From: Edaphochlamys debaryana
Lineage: Eukaryota; Chlorophyta; Chlorophyceae; Chlamydomonadales
Reading direction: 5' to 3'
DNA: 64,000 nt
Assembly: GCA_016858145.1 (NCBI GenBank)
Contig: JAEHOE010000107.1
Coordinates: 62,001-126,000, forward strand
Shown here: piece after piece, positions 1 to 10,208 of the stretch
How positions within the stretch are numbered: the stretch's first letter is position 1
Layout: each line of letters opens with the position of its first letter
Position numbers and translations under genes: made by a program
The notes under the pieces: generated by a model
The model's database searches: none
What the model saw: only the letters and a program-made list of their open reading frames with translations
What the model was told of the DNA's origin: nothing

Positions 1-26
1 GTTCCGAGGGCACCGCCGCACGCCAA

Positions 27-650
27 TCGAGGTAGAGGCCTAGCTAGGTAGGTCGCTCGCCGCACACTCAGAGCGCTTTGCGGCGGGCAACTCAGCGACT
101 CGCATGAGTGTGTTATGCAGCTGTGGAGCAAGGTGGAGCGACTCTTATATCGCTGCCGGTGCAATCGGGAACATGCATCGGCGATCGCTCGATGGGGCAA
201 TTGGGGCAAATGGGGGTTTACCTCAGTGCGCACTTCCCAGAGCTCTCCCGCAGGAAGCGCGAGCCTAATAGAACACTACAGACTATGAGTCGTATCAGAG
301 CTGGGGCCCTACCAGCCAGTGTAATTTGCCACCAATCAAAGGTAATCGAGGTAGAGGTAAGTCGCTCGCCGCACACTCAGAGCGCTTTGCGACTAAGCGA
401 CTCGCATGAGTGTGTTATGCAGCTGTGGAGCGAGGTAGAGTGAGTCTTATATCGCTGCCAGTGCAATCGGGAACATCGGGGGCAAATGGGGTAAATTGGG
501 GTTTACCTCAGCAGTGCGTGCGTACGTGCGCACTGCCCAGAGCTCTCCCGCAGGAAGCGCGAGCCTGTATAGACAGACTATGAAGACTATGCGTCGTTTT
601 AGAGCTAGGGCAAGTTTGCCTAGCCAGCCAGTGTAATTTGCCACCAATCA
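27..650. repeat. Two-copy tandem direct repeat, ~315 bp
   Basis: Two diverged copies run from about 27 to 341 and 342 to 650. Each starts near AATCGAGGTAGAGG, contains TCGCTCGCCGCACACTCAGA, and ends with GTGTAATTTGCCACCAATC. No convincing coding sequence overlaps them; the small open frames are not conserved between the copies. Confidence 0.75.
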
Positions 651-1154
651 AATTCCGAGAGAGCGGACGACGGCATTGGAGCGAGGTAGGCTCGCCGCCC
701 CTGCCCACCAGCCAACGAGGCAGGTGGCAACCATATGGGGGATTGTGAACCCTTGTAGGCCCGGGACGTTTCGAGTTCAGTTACGGCCGGGACTACCGGG
801 ACTTACTTCCCAGCGAGCAGACATGCTTCCCGGACTTCCCATCCGCGCGCCGCGCAGCAACCAGCCACCCTCGCGCACAGCACGCACAGAGAGCGGCCCT
901 CGACGGGACCAACCACGCTAAGGCGGTTGGTCGCAAATCAAGCAACTTGATGCCCTGGTGCGCGCGGGCACGAGTCGATCGCGAACCGGTACTTTGGTAG
1001 TAAACTATGCGGGCCCCTCCCGCCCCGTTGCTGTAGTTGCTGAGCTCAAACAACGATGGGAACCCCACAGCCCAGGCAACCGATAGACAGGCCAACCGAA
1101 CAGGAAAAGGGAAAGGAAAAGGAACAGGCAGAGGCACAGGCAAAGATCCGACAC
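651..1154. other. No recognisable gene
   Basis: No domain, splice pattern or repeat stands out here. Short frames exist on both strands but none resembles a known protein. Confidence 0.5.
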
Positions 1155-1790
1155 ATAGCCAGAGGAGGACTAAGTCCTCCCAGGAGGACCCTAGGTAGGA
1201 GGCCCCCAGGAGGGCTCTAGGAGGACCCTCCCAGGAGGACCCTAGCTAGGAGGCCCCCAGGAGGGCTCTAGGAGGACCCTCCCAGGAGGACCCTAGGAGG
1301 GGTGTAGAGTCCTCCCAGTCGTCCCCACCCACCACGTCGTCAACCTACCCTAGACCCCGTCCTCCCCGTCCTCCCAGTCCTCCTAGTCCTCCCAGTCCTC
1401 CCAGTCCTCCCAGTCCTCCCCCGTCCTCGCCAGTCCTCCCGGTCCTCCCCAGCCGTCCTCCCAGTCCTCCCCGCCCCACCACCTCAACCTACCCTAGACC
1501 CCGTTCTCCCCGTCCTAGGGTCTAGGGTAGGTTGAGGTGGTGGGCCGGGGAGGACTGGGGGACCCGGGGAGTAGTGGGGAGGACTGGGGGGACTGGGAGG
1601 ACTGGGAGGACTGAGAGTACCTGCTTCCAAGGAGGATCCTCCTCGATATATATCTCCCAAGGAGGGTCCTCCTCAAGCTTGGCCTGGCTCCTCCCAGGGA
1701 GCCCGAGAGGCCCTCCCTGGGGAGGAGCCCCGAGTCCTCCCAGAATCCTCCCAGACCCCTCCCAGACCCCTCCTGGGAGGACCCAGGAAG
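1155..1790. repeat. Purine/pyrimidine-asymmetric minisatellite block
   Basis: From 1160 to 1310 a roughly 60-bp unit of AGGAGGACCCTAG / CCCCCAGGAGGGCTCTAGG repeats. From about 1360 to 1470 CAGTCCTCC is reiterated, and from about 1550 to 1620 its complement GGAGGACTGG appears. The block therefore has inverted halves around the hairpin at 1475-1544. The open frames here are by-products of the repeats. Confidence 0.8.
1475..1544. repeat. Perfect 27-bp inverted repeat (hairpin)
   Basis: The arm at 1475-1501 is the exact reverse complement of 1518-1544, with a 16-nt spacer. The right arm begins GGGTCTAGGGTAGG. A diverged copy of the left arm lies near 1326-1356. Confidence 0.85.
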
Positions 1791-1805
1791 GTACCACGCA
1801 CCAGC

Positions 1806-1945
1806 GTTGCTATCTTATTTTGGCGTAGCTAAGTCTTCCAGGGACAAACCCCCCTGGCTGGGCCGGATTAGCTAAGTGCATGTAAGGACTGTGGCGCTGC
1901 AGCCGGCCTAATTAGCCAAGTGACGGCCCAATTAGCCAAGTGACG
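1806..1945. repeat. Left terminal region with subterminal TTAGCYAAGT motifs
   Basis: The terminal GTTGCTATCTTA is followed by TAGCTAAGT (about 1827), TTAGCTAAGTG (about 1867) and TTAGCCAAGTG twice (about 1912 and 1933). Iterated subterminal motifs near a terminal inverted repeat are typical of transposase-binding regions; this role is inferred from position only. Confidence 0.5.
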
Positions 1946-1980
1946 GACAGGGGGCGGCGCACAGTAAGGTACCGTATTAC

Positions 1981-2069
1981 AAGTGTGGGCTGCTAGCATG
2001 CTAGCAGTAAAAACGCTCTCCCCGGGCTCCCAGCATGCTAGCTAGCTAGCATGCTAGCAGCCCACACTT
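1981..2069. repeat. Long hairpin, 25-bp perfect arms
   Basis: The arms at 1981-2005 and 2045-2069 are exact complements built from GTGTGGGCTGCTAGCATGC. The 39-nt loop itself carries a second GCATGC palindrome. The same module recurs inverted at 28493-28581. Confidence 0.85.
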
Positions 2070-2640
2070 GCACGCGCCGGCCGCCAACCCCGCATACGAG
2101 CCCGCCTCTTGTTACTCTTGTAACCTGCTGTCGTACAGTGTCGTGGGGTGTCGTACACCAGCGGGTGGCCACGGCTGAGCGTGCTCTTGCCGTAGCTGCT
2201 GCGTCTATCCGCCAACAGCACAGCCGGGCCGTTGGAGTGTAAAGCAAGGCGCAGCCACATGACCTGATGCAGCGCAGGATTAGGGTCATCAGGCAGGATG
2301 CCACACGGACGCATCGCCCTTGCACGCTCCCCCAGTCCTCGGTGTTTACAATGAAGGACCCCCCTGGGGTCACAGCGCTGAACGCTGGGGCCAAGCGACC
2401 CACCTCACGGGCTTGCCCCCTGCAAGCCAGAACGCAAGTCCCTGTCATAACTTGCACTGACCACACTCAGGTCCCACCTTAGTCCTTGGCACGCAATGAC
2501 CATGCTCAGCGTGTATCGATGGCCCCTCCTCGGCCGCGCCTCCTACCAGTAACCGTTCACCGTTCATCATGTGCTCTCACTGTTGGCCGTACACCTACCT
2601 CTCGATCCTGGCTCTCCCGACCCCACATTCACTCCCACTC

Positions 2641-2830
2641 TGCGGCTCCCTCCCGTTTGTTATGCGCCGCAGAGGACTATGTCCCCTTTCCGCAAGGTGC
2701 ACATCCCATCAAACGCCACGTGTAGCTCACCCGGTCCCCGCCCCTGCCCTGCGGCTCCCTCCCGTTTGTTATGCGCCGCCGGGCGAACCCCCCCCCCCCC
2801 TGCGGCTCCCTCCCGTTTGTTATGCGCCGC
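2641..2830. repeat. Three identical 30-bp dispersed direct repeats
   Basis: GCGGCTCCCTCCCGTTTGTT plus the following ATGCGCCGC occurs at 2641-2670, 2750-2779 and 2801-2830. The last two are separated by a short spacer that includes a run of C. They lie just beyond the 3' side of the LINE fragment and may be part of its 3' region. Confidence 0.8.
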
Positions 2831-2925
2831 AGGGTGTGCCCCGCCTCCATCAAGGGGCGTCCGGGCCTGCATACTGCACTGATCCGTCCGCCCTGGCCGC
2901 TAGGAAAGGGTGGTCGGTTGGGACC

Positions 2926-3720
2926 TCATCCCAGCCCCTGTGCGTGAGCCCAACCTCCGCAAAACACTGCAAGCGGGCCCTCAAACTCGCCTCGTGCTAC
3001 TGCTAAAGCCTGTGCCATCATCAAGGAGTGGTCCTGAGCGTCCCTGTGCGCATACTTGTACCTTCTGGCCCGGTCCATCGCGCATATCGCGGCCAGACAC
3101 ACCACGTCCCACACTCGCGCATGAATCCCGGTGCCCTCTGGGGGCACAGCAAGCCACACCTCGTGTCGTTTCACCGCCCTGCCAATACCATGACTGAGGC
3201 GCATACGAACAGCCACAGCGGCTGGACAATACCAGAAATGGTGGAGCCGATCGCCTTGCTCCATGGCCCGCCCACACGGACACCTCGCCACGTTCTCAGT
3301 TCCTAACTGGCTCCGGTGCATGCCAAATCCCGGGAAGCCATCCATCGCCAGCCTCCACAAGGGCTCTTTATTGCCCGGATCCCACTTAATGCCCCACAAC
3401 CTCGGCCAAACCGCTTTCAGACTTGCCACTGCTTCTGCTGATGCCGTGTCTGTGCCGTACGCCTCCTGAATGTAAAGTGCATGCTTCCGTGCTAGCTTAA
3501 CCCGAGCCGGTCCCAATTGCAAGTGCGTGGCCAGGCTAACGGTCATCTTTGCCAAGCTGACGTCCTCCCAGCCTATGCCCCTGGCAATGTTCGCCCAAGC
3601 CTCTTCTTCCCCTGGTGACAGAGCACAGTATCGTCGCTGCCACACTATCGTAGGAGTTCGGTGGTTGCTGGGAGTTGTGGAGGTTGACAAGGGAGAACGA
3701 CCTGTGTGTGCGCCATGCAC
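2926..3720 (-). pseudogene. LINE-type (non-LTR) retrotransposon ORF2, C-terminal fragment
   Basis: An open frame of about 264 codons has the look of the extreme C-terminus of a non-LTR reverse transcriptase. It includes a run like WRLAMDGFPGFGM, then a zinc-binding knuckle CPCGRAMEQGDRLHHFWYC (C-x-C...H-x4-C), which matches the zf-RVT module that follows reverse transcriptase in plant and algal LINEs. No reverse transcriptase catalytic motif is present, and the frame opens without an ATG, so this is a 5'-truncated dead copy. It abuts the Ty3/gypsy remnant in opposite orientation. Family assignment rests on the zinc-knuckle pattern alone. Confidence 0.6.
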
Positions 3721-3822
3721 TTGTATGGTACAGCATGCATGCTGTACGGCAGCCTCATTCCGCCCGCGGTGAGGATAGGCTAGCGCTCAGCTCCCGTCTC
3801 GTCAAGACGGGAGCACCGCTTT

Positions 3823-6800
3823 ATGCACCGCTTCATGCGTACTGAGACCTGTAACGTCAGAGTTGTTGCATGCCTTGCCTTCTCTACTGCCAGTCGAAGC
3901 AGTCTCTGTGCTACCCTGTCGACAATCTACTCGGAGCGCGTCTCCGCACGGCGCCCGTCAGTCGCCGTTCTCCAGCCGCGAGTCCTGGGCTACGCCCTTG
4001 GCCTTAGCTCGCAATTTTGCTCCCGCCGCCGCCTGCTGCGCAACCCTGACCCCAACCGTGAGCTTATCCTCCATACGGACTTCTCCAACGTGGGCATCCG
4101 CGCCGTGCTGGGTCAGCTGGACGCTGATGGCAACGAGTACATGTGCGCCTGCATCTCCCGCTCCCTCAACCAGCATGAGCGCAACTACACGTCGTACAAG
4201 GGTGAGATGCTGGCGGCCTGCTGGGCAATGAAGATGTTACGCCCCTACCTGCTGGGCTGGCGCTTCACCTTGGTGACCGACCACGCGCCGCTGCTTTGGC
4301 TAATGGATAATCAAAACCTAGTAGGGCAGTACGCGCGCTGGGCCCTCCTCATGCAAGAATACGACTTTAACGTGGCGCACCGCCCCGGCAAGCTGCACCA
4401 CAACGCTGACACCCTCAGCCGCTCGCCCATGCCTTCGAGCGCTGACGGCTCGGGCGCGCGGATGGACGAGGACTCTGACCCTCGTCCGCCGGTGCCCAAG
4501 CTGGTCCCGTATCCCACCGTAACGCCTGCAGCGCAGCCCACCGTTCTCATGGCAGCTGTCCAAGCCCTGGCGCAGCGCGCCCGGGAGGACTTCTCGGTCC
4601 TGGCAGCCGTGACGGGGCAGGGCTCCGCCCTCACGCTCTCTCCTGATGAGCTGCTGGCTGGCGGCAACGGCACGGCCTCTGACGCCATTGAGAGACCATC
4701 AGACCCGGACTGCACTGCTGCGCAGCTGCAGACCCGGCTAGCCAACATTATAGCCAACCGCATCGTACGTGAAGCCAGGGACGCGCTGCGCGCGCTTCCC
4801 CTGCCTAGCCCTCGGCCTCGCCGCACGGGCAGCGGCACCACGGTTTCCCTTGACACCAGCCTGCTCTCCCACCATTTCTTGGAGCGGGCGTTCACCGACG
4901 GGCTGGTGGTAGTCGAGTGCGGCACCTCTGCCGCCACGGGCCTCGAGGCCTGCCTCAGGGCAGGCTGGACGGTGCGCGAGTACCACGCCTGGGGCGCGCC
5001 GGAGGAGGAGCGGGCGCTGCTGCGCCGACGTCTGGGCTGGCTCCGTGCTTCCTTTCCCCGCCAAATCCGCGGCTCCGCCGTGGAGGCGCCCTGGGCAGCC
5101 CTACCGCCGGGCCCCCTCAGCAACGAGCACCTGCTCAACGCTGGGCAACAGTGGCTCGTGCTGGCCAACCTGGACTCCTACCGGGTCCCGCCCGAGCGGG
5201 TCTTGGACCTACTCGGCCGTCTTCAGGAGCTGCAGCCCCGCCTTCCCCCGGGTTACCTTCTGGAGGGCAACCTGCCAACGACCGAGGACACACCCTTCGG
5301 CAATGGTCTGACTTTAGACACGGCCTTGCTGGGTAGGCCCCAGCATTCGCTGCGGGACTACTACACCAACTTAGCTGCCATCGAGCACCTGCGGCGCATT
5401 GTCACCAACGGCGCCTGGGCCCCGAGCAACCTCTCAGCCTCTGACGCCCTGCCGTCGCGTCAGTTGCCCATCTGCGAGGCGCTTCTCGGCCCCCCCTACG
5501 CCGCATGCGACGTGCCGGGCCGCACGGTCACGGTCCTGCCCCCAGGTGACCTGCGCGCCATGGAATTTCCCACCATCCGTTCAGCGCCGCCGTCGCCGCT
5601 GAACCCAGAGGAGATCTGCACCGTCTCGGGCCTCGAACCCGCTTCCCTGCTGGAGCCACGAGAGGATGGCACCCTCGTCGTCCCGACGGCCCCCGAAGCA
5701 GTACTCTTAGGCCTCCAAGTGCCGGCGGCCGCCCGCCTCTTCACGGGTGCGCAGGCCCTGCAGCGCGCCTTCATCACCCCACACCACATGGCCCGGATGC
5801 CTCCACTTCAGGCACCGCCGGCTGCCCCGCTGGGGGGGGGTGAGGAGCGTCAAAACAACTCTGCAGCGGCCCAAAACAACTCTGCAGCGGCCCAGCCTGC
5901 GGCCCTGATCACCGGCGCCGTACAGCGCAACCAGACCAACGAGCGCTGGACTTCTGCCCTAATCTCCGACGTCGCCGCCATCGCCGATCGTCAGGAGCTT
6001 GGAGCAGGACGCTACTGCGATCCCTGGGAGGACAAGCCGCTGCTGCATTACCTTTCGCAAGGCATCTGCCCCGCGGGCCTTGGAGGTGAGGCAGCCAGGC
6101 GCGTGGCGCGCCGAGCCATCAACTACCGGTACGACGAGCGCGTCAAGCGCCTCTATCGCCGCATGCCTAACGCCACCATGCGTGAGGTGCCCCCACCTGA
6201 GCAACGCCAAGCCATCATTGAGGAGGCGCATCACCGCTTGGGCCACTGGGGCGCTCGCCGCACGCTCTGCCTGATCCAGAACGGCTACTGGTGGCAAGGT
6301 ATGTCTAGAGATGTCGAGTACGTTGTACAGCGCTGCGCGCTCTGCGACCGTGCCAACACCACAGGCAACGTGACCCCTCCGGAGCTGCACCCTCTGCCAA
6401 TCCGAGGGCCCTTCTTTCGCTGGCACGTTGACCTGGCCGGCCCCCTCACCGCCACGCAGTCGGGCTATCGGTACGTGATGGTGTGCGTGGAGTCCTGGAC
6501 CAAGCACGTGGAGATGATTCCGCTGCGAGACAAGAGCTCAGAGGAGGTGGCCAACGCCTTCCTCGCCAACGTCCTGGCCCGCTTCTCTGCCCCGGCGGAG
6601 GTGGTCACGGACGGCGGCTCGGAGTTCCAGGGAGCCTTCGCTGCCCTGCTTGAACAGTGCTTCATCGACCACCGGACTACTTCGCCCAATCACCCACAGT
6701 CCAACGGTGCGGCTGAGCGAGTAGTGCAGATTTGCAAGCGGTCGCTTCGCAAATACTGTGCGCAGAACGTCTCTGCTGAGAAGTGGGACGACTACCTACC

Positions 6801-7293
6801 CTGGATCCTGCTGGGTTACCGTTGCTCCCCGCAGAAGTCGACCGGCAAGTCCCCCTTCGAGCTTATGTACGGGGCCCCGCCCATGGTACCTCTGGGCGCC
6901 CAGGAGCTCTGGGCTGAGGCCATAGATCCCGATCTCGACCCCCAGCGGGCGGATCAACTCGTGATGCTGCGTGCGCACAACGTGCAGCAAGCCGCCCCCT
7001 TCAACGGCCACAACCTGCTCACGGCGCAGTGGCGCGACCGTCACAACTACGCGCGCGTGAGGGCCGGCGGCTACAAGCCCCGGTTCACCAAGTTTAACGT
7101 GGGCGACTACGTGTACGTCATCCTGCGCAATCAGAACAACACGCTCCAGCTCCCTGTCCGCGACACGGTGCTGCGCATTGTCGCTGTCAGCGCTGAAGGC
7201 GTGGCCACCCTCACCGGTAGGGACGGCACCACGCGCAAGGAGCACGTCAGCAACTTGCCCCCTGTCACCTCCAAGACTTGGACCCGATCATAG
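3823..7293 (+). pseudogene. Ty3/gypsy pol remnant: RNase H - methyltransferase-like - integrase
   Basis: The frame has 1156 codons. Residues ~78-205 are the Ty3-type RNase H with the acidic residues in ILHTDFSN, GEMLAACWA, VTDHAPLLWL and HNADTLSR intact. Residues ~355-620 resemble a cytosine-5 methyltransferase: a motif-I-like strand VVVECGTSAATGLEACL, a motif-VI position reading LLEGN where active enzymes have ENV, and a late RDYYTNLAAI segment like the RRYWTN motif; a PCQ catalytic motif is not visible. Residues ~803-844 are the H2C2 zinc finger (H-x3-H ... CALC). Residues ~866-1010 are the integrase core with D (HVDLAG), D (VTDGGSEF) and E (GAAERVVQ). The N-terminal ~75 residues are not recognisable as reverse transcriptase, so the copy is 5'-truncated. 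Confidence 0.85.
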
Positions 7294-7577
7294 ATCCCCG
7301 CATCGCCATCCCTCCGCTGGATCTGCCATGCGAGATCTGCGCCTTCCCAGGCGACGAGTCTAAGATGGTCATGTGCGACGGCTGTGGCACAGGATGGCAC
7401 CTGTACTGCCTCCAGCCGCCGCTCAGGTCAGTGCCCCGCGGCACCTGGACCTGCCCTGACTGCCACGCCCGCGGCGTGACCCCGTCAACCATCAACCAGC
7501 AACCCGCGCCCGCACCCCCGCGAGGCGCCGGCGCCACAGCTGTTCCCCAACGCCCAGGGCCGTCAGCGCATCGCTGA
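7278..7577 (+). pseudogene. PHD finger module of the retroelement
   Basis: CEICAFPGDESKMVMCDGCG, then WHLYCLQPPL and WTCPDC, gives the complete Cys4-His-Cys3 PHD pattern. PHD fingers commonly read histone H3 tails, so this module may replace the chromodomain found at the integrase C-terminus of many Ty3 elements. It overlaps the end of the pol frame by a few bases in a different frame and has no ATG, so it was probably part of one polyprotein before a frame disruption. The Pro-rich tail after the finger is likely read in the wrong frame from about 7530. Confidence 0.85.
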
Positions 7578-8466
7578 AGCCCAGGCGCTCGAGGGAGCCG
7601 CCTGCTCCCGCAAGGTCCGTGACCCCGCCACCAACGCTCTCGTGGAGCGCCGGGGCACCTTGCACTACACCACTGCCGAACCGCGCAACCGCCCCATCGA
7701 GGCGCGCTACACCGACGGCACCGTGGAGCGGCTGACTCTGCGTGCGGCTAAGGGCTGCGCCCTTCCGTCAGCCACCGTCCTCTCTGTCGCCACCGGGGCC
7801 CCGCCCTTGGCGTTGCCTGACCACTGGGACCTCTCCTCTGCGAGCGCCCGAGCCGCCGCCCTCTTGCAGCTCCGCTCGGTGCCCGAACTGGCCGCCAGCA
7901 TGCCGGAGACCCTCTCGCACGCGGTCACACCCGCGCCCACTGAGGAGGCTTTGAGCTCGCTCCTGGACTATCTGGACGCCAGCCGCTCACCGGTCATTCT
8001 GGACCCCTGCGCCGGTGACGAAACCTTAGCCCTGGCGCTGCGTGCCCGCGGCTACACCGTCAGCGCGAACCAGGGCCGGGCCAACACCGCATCCGGCTGG
8101 CCCAAGCTCGACCCGCTGCAACCGGGTACCTACCGCCGCCTCACCACGCCCGGCGAGTCCTGGCTCATCATCTCGGCTCCACACCCGGAGCTGCTGCCCT
8201 TCTGGCTGCCCCTGACCATCGCCATGGTGCCACTGGTCGCGGCCTTCATCCCACGGCGCTTGCTGACGGCCCCGCCGCCTGCTTGGGCTGCACTTCTTAC
8301 CCGCCTTCTGGACGAGGAGAGGCTGGCTGTCATCACTGGAGAATCCTGCGGATACGTTGGCGGAAAGCCTGGAGCTTGGCTGATTGTGTTTCGGGATGGA
8401 ACGATGAAAGCGCAGCTGATGCGAGGAATTGGGAAGGGACGCGCCGAGCATTGGGTGCACGCGTAG
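7541..8466 (+). pseudogene. Second methyltransferase-like module of the retroelement
   Basis: The open frame is in the same register as pol. Readable protein starts upstream of the GTG at 7642, around APQLFPNAQGRQR at ~7541. It contains a small strand-rich segment (ARYTDGTVERLT), then ILDPCAGDETLALALRARGY, which resembles motif I (DPxxGxG) of amino-methyltransferases. The place expected for the catalytic (N/D/S)PP(Y/F/W) motif reads SAPHPEL. The C-terminus has a hydrophobic strand and GAWLIVFRDG. Motif I without a catalytic motif suggests a degenerate or non-catalytic SAM-binding fold. Function is not established. Confidence 0.55.
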
Positions 8467-8598
8467 CTGAGGAGGTGTAGCCTGGGTTACGAGTCTTGCA
8501 GGCTGTCGCTTGGCAGAGACCGTTAGCATGGTAGGAGCTAAGCCACTGGGGTTGGCTGGAGGAGATTGTTGTCTGTCGTTGAGCGAACTGCTTCTGAC

Positions 8599-9192
8599 TT
8601 AGGAGTATGGCTTCGAGCCGGTTTCGACTGCGTGCTTTTCTGCAGGGGTGAGCTCTATTGGCTCTGAGCCGCCAAGGGGGGGAGTCTTCCCAGCCGGCAT
8701 CGGTATGCCACGAACCATAGTGTGTCCTGACACTGGGGCGGCCGCCTGATCGTCCACCCCCCGTGCTGCTTCGGCCCACCCGGCCGGGAGCCGGCTAATA
8801 AGCGCGCCCAGGCGCTGTCCCATGTCTAGTCCATTGCGGAGTGCTTGCGGGAGCGCTCCCACCTGCGTGCCCAAAATGCTCTGTACTACCCTTTCGGTAT
8901 ATGACCTGTTGATCTGGGCCCTCGCCCGTGCGAGAGCCCGGCCTATGCTGCCCTCCAGCCCGTGCATCCCTCGGATGCGCTCAAGCTCATCTAGGCAGCG
9001 GACTGCCGTGCCTACTGTCCGCAGTCCCGGAACCGCGAACAGATCTGTGAACTCGCCTTCGAGGCCCCAGCTTGGGGCGTTGTTGTCGATGTTCCCCGCG
9101 GGCAGGGCTGGGTTGCCCCAAAGCGGTGCATTGTAGACCCAGGCTCCGGCTGGCATGGGAGCAATCACTTGGGCCCGGGGCATCTTGATCAT
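8599..9192 (-). CDS. Hypothetical protein, possibly retroelement-associated
   Basis: The frame has 197 codons from an ATG at 9192. It reads antisense to, and directly downstream of, the Ty3/gypsy remnant. The middle is Arg- and Leu-rich and predicted helical (e.g. LDELERIRGMHGLEGSIGRA), and the rest is Pro/Ala/Gly-rich. I recognise no domain. The position between two repeat blocks makes a structural (gag-like) protein or a chance frame more likely than a host gene. No introns or polyadenylation signal were assigned. Confidence 0.3.
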   Translation of the reverse strand: MIKMPRAQVIAPMPAGAWVYNAPLWGNPALPAGNIDNNAPSWGLEGEFTDLFAVPGLRTVGTAVRCLDELERIRGMHGLEGSIGRALARARAQINRSYTERVVQSILGTQVGALPQALRNGLDMGQRLGALISRLPAGWAEAARGVDDQAAAPVSGHTMVRGIPMPAGKTPPLGGSEPIELTPAEKHAVETGSKPYS

Positions 9193-9239
9193 CAATCACC
9201 CCAAGATGCGGAGACCGATCGACGAGGTCGGGCGCCGCA

Positions 9240-9900
9240 TTGTCAGGAGGCAGAGCTTTCCCCCAGAGCTTTCCCCCAGGGCTTTCAGCATGCTGCCAGT
9301 GAGCTCCCTCCTCACATTCCTTCCACGCTAGTGTAAAACAGGTTCGTCCTCTTCTGCATGATGCTACTGATGGTTGTTTGTCGCAGGTGGTGCTGAGAAA
9401 ACGTGGGTGTGGGGGGCACAGCTTGCGCGGACACACGCCCCGGGCTCCCAGCATGCTAGCCAGCCAGCATGCTGGCAGCCGGTCGTCCCTGCACCGAGAA
9501 GGCCCTCCCTCCTCACATTCCTTCCACGCTAGTGTGAAACAGGTTCGTCCTCTTCTGCATGATGCTACTGATGGTTGTTTGCTGCAGGTGGTGCTGAGGA
9601 AACGTGGGTGTGGGGGGCACAGCTTGCGCGGACACACGCCCCGGGCTCCCAGCATGCTAGCCAGCCAGCATGCTGGCAGCCCGCCGTCCCTAAACCGAGA
9701 AGGCCCTCCCTCACATTCCTTCTGCGCTAGTGTGAAACAGGTTCGTCCTCTTCTGCATGATGCTACTGATGGTTGCTTGCTGCAGGTGGTGCTGAGGAAA
9801 CGTGGGTGTGTGGGGCACAGCTTGCGCGGACACACGCCCCGGGCTCCCAGCATGCTAGCCAGCCAGCATGCTGGCAGCCCGTCGTCCCTGTACAAAGGCT
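9240..9900 (+). repeat. ~200-bp tandem repeat, about 3 copies
   Basis: CACATTCCTT recurs at 9313, 9514 and 9712 (periods 201 and 198). Each unit contains GATGCTACTGATGGTTG, GTGGTGCTGAG and the hairpin-forming CCCAGCATGCTAGCCAGCC. An inverted, shorter set lies at 27600-28060. The open frames here simply ride on the repeat. Confidence 0.85.
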
Positions 9901-10169
9901 TTACTCATCCAGACTAGACTCACGCCCCGGGCTCCCACTGGGAGCTTGCTAGCAGCCCGCTAGCTGTCCCTGGCGCTTCGCAAGCTTGATTGAACCGGAA
10001 GGTGGCGCAGATCCAGTCTAACGTACGGTGTTTATAAACACCATTTGGTGATTCGGGCCAGCGGTCATACCCAAGCGCACTGGACAACAAAACTGGCAGC
10101 TGCGGGAAAGGGAACGCTGGGCTGTGTCAGGAGCATCACTGTTCGGGTGGCCCCCTTCATTTCTGAGGA
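9901..10169. other. Spacer between 200-bp repeats and satellite array
   Basis: It contains a partial GCTCCC/GCTAGC module and the palindrome GGTGTTTATAAACACC at 10027-10042. No gene was seen. Confidence 0.5.
10027..10042. repeat. 16-bp palindrome GGTGTTTATAAACACC
   Basis: This is a perfect palindrome in the left arm. A one-base variant, GGTGTTTTTAAACACC, sits at the mirror position 27228-27243 in the right arm. Both lie just outside the 141-bp arrays. Confidence 0.8.
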
Positions 10170-10208
10170 GTGCCGGGTATGCCCCGCGCGCCGGCCGCCT
10201 GGCCCCAT

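Larger units (their letters stand above)
3823..8466 (+). mobile_element. 5'-truncated Ty3/gypsy-like retroelement with extra chromatin/methyltransferase modules
   Basis: The element retains RNase H, a methyltransferase-like insertion, integrase, a PHD finger and a second methyltransferase-like module, in that order and on one strand. Gag, protease and the reverse transcriptase palm are missing upstream, and no LTR was recognised. The coding part is broken: the main frame stops at 7293, the PHD finger lies in another frame, and the last module returns to the first frame, implying at least two frame disruptions. It lies inside the left arm of the fold-back structure and has no counterpart in the right arm. 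Confidence 0.8.

Noticed and set aside
1160..1320. Telomeric repeat (CCCTA-like strings)
   Set aside because: The strings are part of an AGGAGGACCCTAG minisatellite and do not match the TTTTAGGG green-algal telomere repeat.
108..2482. Small open frames at the left edge as genes
   Set aside because: They follow minisatellite or duplicated sequence, show no domains and are not conserved between the two 315-bp copies.
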